This document shows, piece by piece, positions 55,211 to 64,000 of a DNA stretch of 64,000 bases; position 1 is the stretch's first letter, and every line of letters begins with the position of its first letter. The notes under the pieces are model-generated. The model had not been told where the DNA came from. It was given only the letters and a program-made list of their open reading frames with translations, and searched no databases. The position numbers and the translations under genes are program-made. The stretch is from Aplidium turbinatum (lineage: Eukaryota; Chordata; Ascidiacea; Aplousobranchia; Polyclinidae): NCBI GenBank assembly GCA_918807975.1, contig OU964924.1, positions 16,909,695 through 16,973,694 of the forward strand, written 5' to 3'.

Positions 55211-56231
55211 CCATTACAAAGCCCGTTTTGCCAGTTTATATCAAAATTATGATGTGGAAACACGTGCTGATAAAATATCTTGGTTTGTATGCACCTAAAG
55301 CTTACGTTTGAGACATGAAATTTTAGCTACAGTATATATTTTTTTTGGAATTAAAACGTTATTTAGCCTACCTACTGAAAACGTTTAGTAGCCCACCCGG
55401 TTCAACTCAATAGAACCACCCTGTCCACAGCTAACACATTCTCTAATCTTTATGTCTCTCCTTCAGAGGTGGCAAACCTGCGGGAAAGTTAGAAAATAGG
55501 AAAGCTATAAGGTAAAGTTGTGAAACACTATTCACCAACTTCACCTTGTAAAAAAACTTTCCAAAAATCCCACTAAGCAAAAAAATTCTATGCTTCAATG
55601 TTATTTCTTATTATTTTATGCTTCAATGCTGCATTAGATAGCTTCAGCTGTATGATTTGCATGGGCTTTTGTTTGTCGTTTGAAAAATAAATTTCATTAA
55701 CTGATTTGTTGTTTCGTAGCATAGTGGTCGAAACATTTAGTTAAATTGAGCAAAAAGAATAGAGCCAAAGAAAGAAGAAGTCATACTCATATGTAAGCAA
55801 ACGCTTCGAAAATTAAACTGTCTTCATTATCAATGCAAGTCATAGCATCTTTTCACAAATTGGGACTAGGTGGAAAAATTTTCGAAAAAGGGCACTTTTA
55901 GCGCGAGAGTTATATTAAAAATGGCTTTTCGCGCATAAATGATGGGAAAAAGAGCATTTTTTCCCCGAACGTAGGCTAAAACATGTAAGCTTAAAAATGT
56001 AAATTTCTCAGGCAAATCGTGGGTAAAAAGGCATATTATACCTAGACTAAACTTTTGAGACCCATAATTGATTCCTATATTCATCTCCGCCCACAATATT
56101 TTATAAATAATAATGTAATAACATTTAATCTAGCAACATTTAGTTGCAGAGGTCTCTTGTAGGCTACTAAAGTAAAAAGAAACAACTACCGGTGCGATAA
56201 TAATGTATGAAACACAACTGCTAAGATATTA
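55211..56231. other. Non-coding interior, left part
   Basis: No coding region or element ends recognised on either strand. AT-rich, with TAGCCTA/TAGGCTA words. Confidence 0.4.
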
Positions 56232-56549
56232 TAGGCTTACCATATTTTTGTGACTTCAAAACGGGACGCCTCCAAAGACCAAGACCACTTAGCTGTGATT
56301 TTTTTAACTTTACACTTTCCGATATTATTACATAGCCTAGGCCTAGATTTAAAGCCATCCCGGCTGTCTTCATTGACCGTATTGTCATCGAAAGTTCATG
56401 CGCATATTCTCTGTCTAAATATCGGTTTCAGTTCGAAAAATAGAAAGGAATTGACGTTAACGATACAAAATAGGCTAATTCGAATTTAGATTTTTTTTGT
56501 AAAGCAAAAGGAATAAAATAGCCTGCGGTTTTCAAGTCGATAAGTACCG

Positions 56550-56732
56550 ATAAGATGGGCCAAGGTAACCACAGAATGGACACCAAGATATGCAAGAAGA
56601 ACTAGAGGGAGACCAAAAAGAAGAAAAGATTGGCATCACCTGGATGAGAACAGCAAAAGACAGAATGGTGTGGAAACATATGTGGAGGCCATCTGCCAGC
56701 AGTGGCATGACCGGCTGATGATGATGATGATG
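56550..56732 (+). mobile_element. LINE 3'-end fragment with GATGAT tail
   Basis: Encodes RTRGRPKRRWHHLDEN-like and AICQQWHDRL, the degenerate C-terminus common to several LINE clades, then (GATGAT)n. Direct repeats AAGTACCG at 56542-56549 and 56733-56740 are the target duplication. Confidence 0.75.
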
Positions 56733-57261
56733 AAGTACCGTACTAACTCCCAATTGCACTGAATTTACCCAACACTGCGTTGCGTACAAGCATTTGCGAA
56801 TTTACTTATACGCCCAATCATACTTTTCTGTAGATAACACCTTCTTCGAAAAGATATTGTTCAATTATACATTCTGGTAAAAGTCAGAGCAGGACCAATC
56901 AGTATTGATTTTACATGTGATAACGGCTTTCACGTTCTGCTCCAGCATGCTGCTTCTGCTCTCAGACCACATGCTCTTCATGATGGAAAAATTTCTTTCA
57001 ACGGGTGCGGATGTTCCGGGTAAACAAAATATGAACTTTACCAGCTTTTGAAAGTTTGAAACGCGTACCGGTATGCATGTTTTTTCAAATTCTTTGAACA
57101 TCTCGACCCACTTTGTTCCAAAGACCATTTTGCCAGCTCTCTTCCTTACAACGTTCAGGCATGTGCCGTTTCACTAGTAGCCTACTTGTTCGTCGAAAAG
57201 AGAGTCGCTGTTGATCACCTGCTTCCCAAACATCATGTTGATCTTTTCCGCAGACTCACAC

Positions 57262-57499
57262 CAGTGGCGGATTCAGAACGTAATTTATGGGTGGGCTTAG
57301 GAAATTAAAGTGGTATAGTGGTACAAATGTTGAAGTGGTATCATGCTGTGAAATAGTGATGCCACAGACAATTCAGTGCCACTTGGTTGTTCTAGTATTA
57401 AAATTAATATGTTTTTTTTATGAATCTGATTTTGGGTGGGCCCACTGTCAATCTGGGTGGGCCTGTACCAATCGGGCCCACCCGGTAGATCCGCCCCTG
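57262..57499. mobile_element. Short non-autonomous hAT (CAGTGGCGGATTCAG ends)
   Basis: TIRs CAGTGGCGGATTCAG and the inverted AGATCCGCCCCTG; exact duplication ACTCACAC (57254-57261; 57500-57507). GGTGGGC tracts near both ends. It interrupts the transposase of the surrounding hAT. Confidence 0.9.
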
Positions 57500-58451
57500 A
57501 CTCACACACTCGCACCTAGGATATTTCTTTGTTTAGGTCCATCCAAAGATGAGGAAGCACATCTTTATAAGAACCATCATAAAGATCCAGATACGATAAG
57601 CATTTATCGTAAAAATCTCTTGCTTCTTTGTAAAACAAGTTTACGTTTACTTCGCCTACTTCTTCTAGCTTGCCTAAGAGAGTCAATAAAGCTGCAGATG
57701 GGATGAAGTTGTCTTCTTTTTTTTCAAGTAAGTTTAGCTTTAGCTCAGACAGAACATGTGCCCCATCTACGGCACTAGCGTTTTCTTTTTCTAACTTTAG
57801 AATAGTCTCGTTGAAGTATTTCAATTGCCCATGAACAAATTTCAAATAGAGCTCTTGTGTTGGTTCTTCGAAGCATTTTTTGATGAGAGTAGGACAACCT
57901 TCTTGGGAGTTGAAGTAACTTTTCAATCGCTCAAACATTTCAAGTATTCTTTGCAAAGCTGGTAGCAAAGAGAGAAATCTTGTATTGCCATGTTGCAAGA
58001 TACGCTGGTAGGCTACTCAATATCTACAAAAAAAAATTTTTTCAGCTAAGTAACTCGAACGGTGTAGCCTAAATATGAAAAAAATTATAGATTTTCACCT
58101 CAAGACTTTCGACACATGCAGGGAGAGTAGCCTATCCACAGCATGTTGGAGGCAGTTGTGAACAATATGAGCTGCACATCCGATCCCTGTCAGATTTCTT
58201 TCGATCTTTTCTTTCCTTTGACGAAAACATTGTTTTTCCCTTTGCATTACTTGCCCAAAATCACGCATTCACCACATTCAGCAAGTAGGCTACCGGTACG
58301 CTACACAACAGTAACGAAAACATGCTAATTGGTAATGTTCGTGTATTATGCTGGCTAGCTAAACGCCCAAGCGGACGTTTGGCTGGCAGGTCGGGACAAG
58401 ACGTTAAAAAGCGGGACTGTCCCGCCTAAAACGGGACGTATGGTAAGCCTA

Positions 58452-59172
58452 ATTATAATGAGTTGACTCTTTGCAGAATTAGATGATTCTGAAGAGCTAA
58501 TATTTTATTTTGATGAAAATCAGGAAATACACTTAATTCAGACAATTAGAATCTCACACAAAATTTGAGGTAGGCCTACTTACAACACAAATTGCTAATT
58601 AATCTGCTTGAATGGAACATTTAGGATATTATAAGTAGGCCTACCGTAAGGTCAAAGGTAGGCTCATAAGTTCTAAATGTATGCTGAAGCTTTCCATTTA
58701 GCTGTTCATTCTTTAACTTGGATCTAACTTAAACAAAAATTAAATCTAAAAAATTGCCCTCCTAGTTTCAAACTAGGGGGGCAAAGAAAGGGCTAGAGGG
58801 GCAAGCAAAGAGACTAGGTGGGCAATTGCCCACCTAGTTTATATGTGAAAAGATGCTATGGTGCAAGTAGTTTACTGTTGCTCTATCGTTTTTGCTCGAG
58901 TTGATTTGTTTATATTTTTTACTGTTGTAGCCTATGTTTTGATTCTGCGTAAGATAATTTCAACTGTGCGGGTTTTATTACTTTTTCTGCCGTTTGTTAC
59001 TTTTCATAAATAATATCTTGAGTCGCTTCTAAAAGATTTCATAGTAGGTTACGATTAAAAAATTGTGTGGCCCGATAACTCATGTGTAATTGACAAAGTG
59101 GCCCGCGACCGCAAAAATGTTCGTCACCCCTGCTCTACTTAGGCCTAGTAATTAAAACGGATATAGTTCAGG
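58452..59172. other. Non-coding spacer with perfect palindrome and hAT tip
   Basis: No gene. A perfect 26-bp palindrome (ACTAGGTGGGCAA and its inverse) lies at 58813-58838, with a diverged relative (TTGCCCTCCTAG...CTAGGGGGGCAA) at about 58756-58787. GCCCGCGACCGC...CGTCACCCCTG (59100-59131) resembles the right tip of a Charlie-type hAT without a visible left tip. Confidence 0.45.
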
Positions 59173-59180
59173 CTTTAAGT

Positions 59181-60135
59181 CAGGGGTCGGCAACCTACGG
59201 CCCGCGGGCCAGGTCCGGCCCGCCAGGCGCTTCGTTCCGGCCCGCGAGCAGTTCCAAGCAAAAGCACGCAATTCAGCCCGCGACGATAAATAAGTTGTTT
59301 TTTGCATGCTAAAATCATAGTGCAACAAAACCATGGATACTACCTCGTGCTACAAATTATATGCTTCATTGCACACGTTTAATTTTTGTGCAAAAGTTTA
59401 ACTAGACTGATTCAATAAGATGATGCAATCTTGTACAAGCCAGATGACATCACAATGCTGGAAATCAAGACAAAGGAAATTTGCCAGGACATGGTTCCAC
59501 TTCCAGGACATGCGAAGGCACAAACACGAATCCGCGTTACTGGCAACACCCTTTGATGTGTATCCAGCCGATGCGGACAATAGCGTGCAGATGGAACTGA
59601 TTGAACTTCAGAATAATACAACGTTAAAGTCGAAGTTTCACGTTACTTCTCCGGAAGTGTTTTACAAAGAACATGTATCTGCAACCCTATTTTCGAAATT
59701 ACGAGATAATGCGAAAAAAATTGCATCCATCTTTGGGAACACTTATCTTTGTGAACAATTATTTTCCAAGATGAACTTTTCAAAAAATAAACTTCGATCA
59801 CGTTTATCTGATGAACATGTTAATGATGTTTTACAAATTTCTTGTTCCAATATCAAAACTGACTTTGGCAATTTGGCAAAAAAAATGCAAACAACATCAA
59901 CATTCACATTAAATTGTTACACACATTTGTTCTTTTAATAATCGGTTTCAAAGTAATAAATTCCTTTTATCATATCAATGAACATATTATATAAGCATGA
60001 ATAGGAGTGTAAAACGCCGTGCAATTTAAGGGTAAGACATTCGCGTTTCAGAAAAGCTGCCCCGGCAGTTACGGCCCGCCAGTATATTTTATTTTATCAA
60101 ATTGGCCCGCGGCTCAAAAAGGTTGCCGACCCCTG
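59181..60135 (+). mobile_element. hAT (Charlie-like, CAGGGGTCGGCAACC ends)
   Basis: TIRs CAGGGGTCGGCAACC and the inverted GGTTGCCGACCCCTG; exact duplication CTTTAAGT (59173-59180; 60136-60143). GGCCCGCGGGCC palindromes next to the tips are characteristic of this hAT type. It encodes only a transposase C-terminus. Confidence 0.95.
59420..59938 (+). CDS. hAT transposase C-terminal fragment
   Basis: 172 residues: ATPFDVYPADADNSVQMELI, LQNNTTLKSKF, then FGNTYLCEQLFSKMNFSKNK and LRSRLSDEHVNDVLQISCS. These are the last part of the catalytic fold and the dimerisation domain of Charlie/ZBED5-type transposases. The open frame starts inside the domain, so the N-terminal DNA-binding finger and the catalytic core are missing. 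It is a deletion derivative without expected activity; whether the fragment is translated is unknown. Confidence 0.8.
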   Translation: MMQSCTSQMTSQCWKSRQRKFARTWFHFQDMRRHKHESALLATPFDVYPADADNSVQMELIELQNNTTLKSKFHVTSPEVFYKEHVSATLFSKLRDNAKKIASIFGNTYLCEQLFSKMNFSKNKLRSRLSDEHVNDVLQISCSNIKTDFGNLAKKMQTTSTFTLNCYTHLFF

Positions 60136-60143
60136 CTTTAAGT

Positions 60144-60540
60144 GATACTTTTATTTGCAATTTACTTAAAATAATACTTTCTAAACCGGTCAAAATTTGC
60201 AACCATAAAAAGAGCCAAAAACTGGCCTTATTTGCATCAATTTTTTAAGCCAACTGCAATTTAAAAAGGCCAGATTTTTGGAATTTGGCCTAAAAAAGGC
60301 CATCTGGCAACCCTGATGTTGTTCACTCACATCAAAGCAAGCTTTGTGATGTAAGATTGCTGCCTTGCAATTTCGCAATGCCAGGTTTTAAGCACTTAGA
60401 ACCTGTATGGAATTACGGGAATTACAGTACCGTAGTGGATACTTGATAGAGATTTTGTTGGTGCTGTTGGATATGATTTCAGCTTAATTTAGTATCCAAA
60501 CGACGATACTAGCCAGCACAAATAAACTACCGTACCGTAC
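60144..60540. other. Non-coding interior, right part, with hAT tip
   Basis: GGCCATCTGGCAACCCTG (about 60298-60315) looks like the right tip of a CAGGGTTGCCAG hAT. No partner end is clear. No coding region. Confidence 0.4.
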
Positions 60541-60659
60541 TCGTAAGCGTTACGTAACGTTTTTCTTGAACCCCCTCCCCCCCGATGTGACGCTAACGTA
60601 ACGCTTTTCATAACCCCCCCCTCCCCCTCGACAGCGTTACGTAATATTTGAACGGTCCC

Positions 60660-61443
60660 TTGCTTTGCCAAGAATGGGTAGGTTTGCAGTTGTGAGCACC
60701 AAAATTCTTCCACAGTTTTTGAATGAAATTCATTGCGTAATAACTCTTTTGATCTCAAATCAATTAGGTCATCTTTATTGAGATCGTCATCGCTAATGTT
60801 GTTCAAGTCAAAAAGAAAAGGAATTCGAATCCATGTTTCAACTTCGTGCGGCAGGTGTTCTAAATTAAATTGACGTTGAAATGAGATTTGCAGGGTTTCC
60901 AAGTGTGCACAAAATTTTTCTCTCATAAAGATCAAAAGAGTACATTTTGTTTGAGTTTCATCCATCAAGATAAGATCTTCTAACATTGGAAAGTTAGCGT
61001 AAATACCTGCTTCCAATCTGCGTTTTCAAACCGGCTACTTGGCTAAAAACGCTTTCAGTTTTTCAGCTGCATCAATTAATGTCACACCTGGTCCTTGAAT
61101 GCCACGATTAACATTATTCGTAGGACCGAAAATATTGGCTAAGTAGGCCATGCCGTATAGAAAACTTTTCCTTTCAAACAATTTTGAGAGGGGACTTCCG
61201 TTTGCTTTCAAAAGAGTTGATACCTCATTTTTTTTAGCTGCTGCAGTCGTTTTAAAACTTCTCTAGATAACCAACGTAACTCAGAATGATACAAAAGTAC
61301 TCCGTAACTTCTTGACAGAGCGCTTTAAAAGTATAGTGGTTTACAGCTCTGCTTTTGATGAAATTAACGACTTTCATGCAATTTGTCAGAATTTCTTTGA
61401 GACTTGCTGGTAAAGTTTTTGCTGCTAATTCGTACCTGTGCAA
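60660..61443 (-). pseudogene. hAT transposase middle part (GTF2IRD2/ZBED-like), interrupted
   Basis: Right to left: LPASLKEILTNCMKVVNFIK with SRAVNHYTFKALCQEV (61410-61300), LAYLANIFG-type (about 61150), ANFPMLEDLILMDETQ (61000), HEVETWIRIPFLFDLNN (about 60830), and EFWCSQLQTYPFLAKQ at 60700-60660. The frame then meets the 55100-60659 element. The expected next residues AIVILLRF appear at 55099-55084 before the Gypsy-2 LTR. Stops and frame changes are present. It is old relative to both insertions. Confidence 0.8.
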
Positions 61444-61459
61444 GAAGCAATAGGTAACC

Positions 61460-61660
61460 TTCGAAGATTTACTGTAGCATTGTCTTCTAGCGATGAAGAG
61501 GATGACTGTTTTTGCATCATCTGCATGGACACATACCGAAACTCAGAACCCGGTGAAGAGTAGATTAAATGGCTCCTTGTGTGAATTATGGGCCCATCAA
61601 GCATGCACAGAAGGTGGACTGGTGTTCGTTTGCCCAAATTGCGATTCTGATGGCGAATTC
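61460..61660 (+). pseudogene. PHD-like zinc-finger tail of a DDE (pogo/Tigger-type) transposase
   Basis: Translation shows SSSDEEDDCFCIICMDTYRN, then IKWLL...WAHQACTEG in shifted frames and VFVCPNCDSDGEF with a stop. The spacing C-x2-C...W-x2-C...WAH-x2-C...C-x2-C matches the PHD-like tail that follows DDE domains in many invertebrate pogo/Jerky-type transposases. The catalytic part is absent. One stop and one frame change lie within it. Confidence 0.55.
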
Positions 61661-61664
61661 TGAG

Positions 61665-62071
61665 AATATTTCACGCAACCTAAATACGGTACTTTTTGGA
61701 GCACCTAAGTGTTTTCAAGCCTGGTGTAACCACTAACCATACCACCATTTTCTTGTGTGGTTAAGCAACAATTTACTTTCTTTTAAGTGGCTATTTACTG
61801 TTTTTGGATATGTGTTACACTGTTACAACCTTCCCTTTGTCTTGTAACAACCATACCCAGTAGGCTATTGGGGATAGTCGTAACAAACGTGCAGCAATTC
61901 TTAAAGCGATATCATAGCCGACATACTAACAGAACCAAAAAGATAAAGGTCTCATCTTGTAGCACTAAGCTTTGAGCAGTTGCTGTGAAGTTTCAAAAAG
62001 GAGGCGCAGAAGAATTTACAAATTAAACCGTTTAAGATAAAAAGTATTACTTTCATACCCGGTCTACCCTG
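61665..62071. other. Non-coding spacer
   Basis: No gene or terminal motif identified. Contains direct wording GTGTAACCACTAACC/GTAACAACCATACC without a clear structure. Confidence 0.3.
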
Positions 62072-62079
62072 CTCGTGAT

Positions 62080-62635
62080 TAGGGATGCATAAAGTAGAAC
62101 TTCAAATCCTTAAGATTCGAATCCATCCAGAAACGAATCTAAAAACCGCTTTTTTATCGGGTAATTGGATTCGGAAATAATACGGAGAAAGGAAAAAAAT
62201 GATAAAAAAAATTTTTTTTAAAATATTTTTTTTTAAATGAACACACCGCTTGTGGATGGTGAGAAGGCAACAAAGCAGACTTCCCACTTTTGCACAATTT
62301 AGCTGCAAAATACTTGGCCATTCAAGCAACATCAGCTTCTTCGGAGCGATCGTTTTCAAGCGCTGGGCTGATTGTTAGAAATCTCAGAACAAGGCTGACA
62401 GGGCAGCATCTGGAGGAGATAAACGTTCTACATTGCAATTTATCACTGTTGTGAACGATTGAGAACTTGTTAAAATGATGGCTTTGTAAAGCTTCATTTT
62501 CATGCCGTTATGTGTATTTTCTCAATAAAAAGAAAAGGTTAAAAATTTATGCCGAGGATTCTAGAATAGGATTCGAAATTCCAGATCAGAAAATAAATTG
62601 TAGAATAGGCAATTATTCTACTTTGGGCATCCCTA
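62080..62635 (+). mobile_element. hAT (TAGGGATGC ends) with transposase tail
   Basis: TIRs TAGGGATGCATAAAGTAGAA and the inverted TTCTACTTTGGGCATCCCTA; exact duplication CTCGTGAT (62072-62079; 62636-62643). The plus strand 62280-62450 encodes LAAKYLAIQATSASSERSFS and GLIVRNLRTRLTGQHLEEIN, in more than one frame, the textbook hAT dimerisation signature. An internal-deletion derivative. Confidence 0.93.
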
Positions 62636-62879
62636 CTCGTGATTATGCTATATCGCGATTTCAAAGAGCGCACAACGGCAAGCAAAACTAAGTTTCTTGA
62701 AGCAACAAATGCATCTTGCAAATAAGTTTGTGTCGTACCAGTGGGTTTGGTACGGATTGAGGTCATTCGGTTGTGTGTTCTGACTTCTGAGCAGTGGTTG
62801 TTTGTCAGAACTTGAACTTTAAGTAAGTTTTGTTGGTAATATCCAAAGACAAAACTTCATTTCAATCATAAATAATAAG

Positions 62880-63755
62880 CGACTTTATAACTATTATATC
62901 TAACAGCTCCAGAAGCAGTTCGTGTGCTTGATGACAGAAGATTGCGAATGAGGTCTTACCACTAGAAAATAAGGGTGGCGTTACAGATGAAGAAAATGAT
63001 GACAAAGATTTGGTATGAATTGATGTTTATACAAGAAGCTGGAAGACGCCAGCCAGCCAGCTCCGAAACCAAGCAGTAGGCTACAGGAAAACAAAAACAA
63101 AAGAAATTTGCCAAAATACAATGAAAAGAAATTAGAAAATTGTTACAAACAATACCTGAAGGCAAACCTCAACCAATACAGGAAACCTATGATGGTGGAA
63201 ATTACAATACATTCACGGGAGGAGTCGATCTCCTTGATCGATTTCTCAGTGACAACCGACCTCGACTACCAAGTAAGAAGTGGTGGTGGTGTATTTTCTC
63301 CAATTTTAAAACACCTGTAGTTGCAGCTGGCACAATGAGATTGGCAGAAATACGAAACACTTGCAATTCAAAAGAGATGTCGTTCGAACATTGTTAGCCA
63401 AACTTTAGAATAAACCACTTCGATTTGGGCAAAGTAGAATGTATTTGGTTTGTTGCAATTTCGTTATAGGCTATTGCAAAATATAAGCATTTAAACCCAT
63501 ATTATTGGTGTGGTGACACAACAAACACCAGTGACTTTGATTATTTTTTCACACAGTGCAGTGCATAATGCAAAAAAGAATTTCCCTTAACCTCGAATTC
63601 CCAATGTTTCCAAATGGGAACACACTTATTTTCCAAAAATAAACAAAAAATTTAAAAAAATATTTAAACATGTTGTGTCAGTAGCTAATGCAAGAATATC
63701 AAACAAATAGTTATAAGTTTCTACGCGCATCTGAGTTTGGGTACTAAGGGGTTAA
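62880..63755 (+). mobile_element. piggyBac remnant with 3' end
   Basis: An acidic stretch (KGGVTDEENDDKDL, near 62970) resembles a piggyBac N-terminus. The coding remnant at 63140-63397 is the late catalytic region. GTACTAAGGGG followed by TTAA (63752-63755) is a plausible right end (inverted: TTAACCCCTTAGTAC). The matching left end was not found, so the left border is uncertain. Confidence 0.6.
63140..63397 (+). pseudogene. piggyBac transposase late catalytic region
   Basis: YDGGNYNTFTGGVDLLDRFL, then RPRLPSKKWWWCIFSNFKTP. The Y-N-x-x-(M/T)GGVD and KKWWW motifs are hallmarks of the piggyBac DDD domain (the last Asp is the D of GGVD). The remainder of the transposase, with the earlier Asp residues and the C-terminal Cys domain, is not present in frame. 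It differs from the piggyBac at 11352-13532, which lacks this region. Confidence 0.85.
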
Positions 63756-64000
63756 TGCACAATATTTGACCAATTTTCAAATCACTAAAAACGTTTTTCG
63801 GAAATATCTTCCAAACCATTGACACTAGACAAAAACTAGAACCAAATTCGGCATAAACAATCCCAAAAACATATAGAAACACTGAATAAGATTGACAAAA
63901 AAGAACTGTTGTCTTGTGAATGAGTGTCTTTAGATTTCTTGAACCTGGTTCTAACACTGTCCTTTTGAAGCTGCTTTTGCGCGTAATTACGTGGTCTCTA
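63756..64000. other. Right edge, unassigned
   Basis: No motif recognised. AT-rich, continues beyond the window. Confidence 0.3.

Larger units (their letters stand above)
56232..58451 (-). mobile_element. hAT element (TAGGCTTACCATA ends) with transposase remnant
   Basis: Ends TAGGCTTACCATA (left) and the inverted TATGGTAAGCCTA (right), with AAAACGGGAC near both. Minus-strand transposase parts: LLPALQRILEMFERLKSYF and CPTLIKKCFEEP (57998-57860), LPHLWMDLNKEIS (about 57530), FGKQVINSDSLFDEQ-type (about 57215), then LVKFIFCLPGTSAPVERNFS (about 57030). This is the C-terminal half of a hAT transposase. It is interrupted by a small hAT (57262-57499) and a LINE fragment (56550-56732). No clear 8-bp duplication. 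Confidence 0.82.
55100..60659. mobile_element. TIR element with 3-bp TSD (Harbinger-like?), swollen by hAT inserts
   Basis: Ends GGGAGCGTTCAAATATTACG and, inverted, GGGACCGTTCAAATATTACG, both continuing TAACG. Flank TTG on both sides (55097-55099; 60660-60662). Removing one TTG joins LAKQ to AIVILLRF of a minus-strand hAT transposase. C-rich tracts with TGACGT follow each end. GGG tips and 3-bp duplications are Harbinger-like, but no transposase is present. The interior is mainly the hATs at 56232-58451 and 59181-60135. Confidence 0.7.

Overview
This 64 kb window comes from a metazoan nuclear genome, most likely an aquatic invertebrate. It is AT-rich, holds no bacterial operons, and carries BEL/Pao and Gypsy retrotransposons, LINEs, tRNA-derived SINEs, piggyBac and very many hAT elements. 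No host gene, tRNA gene or rRNA gene could be supported. Nearly everything recognisable is transposable-element sequence inserted into older transposable-element sequence.

Layout. 1-5814 is a 5'-truncated plus-strand BEL/Pao copy (BEL-A) split by a LINE at 3006-4695, which is flanked by a 429-bp direct duplication. 5815-14683 is a minus-strand BEL/Pao copy (BEL-B). Its gag region holds a TIR element (11040-14188) that in turn holds an internally deleted piggyBac (11352-13532). 14684-18980 is a young Gypsy element with two LTRs and a 5-bp target duplication. 19591-19848 is a SINE. 20095-38274 is another BEL/Pao copy (BEL-D on the left, BEL-C on the right) opened by an 11.5-kb nest. Outermost in the nest is a 2-bp-TSD element with a 33-bp minisatellite. 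Inside it are hAT-alpha, hAT-beta, hAT-gamma and smaller elements, nearly all with exact target duplications. A second hAT splits the BEL-C integrase. 38790-41285 is a second LINE copy, carrying a second minisatellite element and a SINE. 41382-46523 is a series of hAT remnants and foldbacks.

46524-55083 is a second Gypsy copy that received a 5.9-kb TIR element (47387-53325). This element is the most interesting item. It encodes a degraded member of a protein family that I recognise as widespread and uncharacterised in invertebrates. The family has an XPG/FEN1-like region with a GCD motif and a Cys-rich tail. It has long inverted termini and a 3-bp TSD, which suggests an Academ-like DNA transposon. 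It was itself hit by a TAGGGTGG-ended element that contains a solo-LTR-like block. 55100-60659 is a TIR element with a 3-bp TSD, filled with further hAT copies and inserted into an older hAT transposase whose middle part lies at 60660-61443. The right edge holds a DDE-transposase zinc-finger tail, another hAT, and a piggyBac remnant.

The elements do not form a pathway. What the window offers is a readable insertion history: at least twelve exact 8-bp target duplications allow the relative order of events to be deduced. All functional statements rest on motif recognition by eye; no database search was possible.
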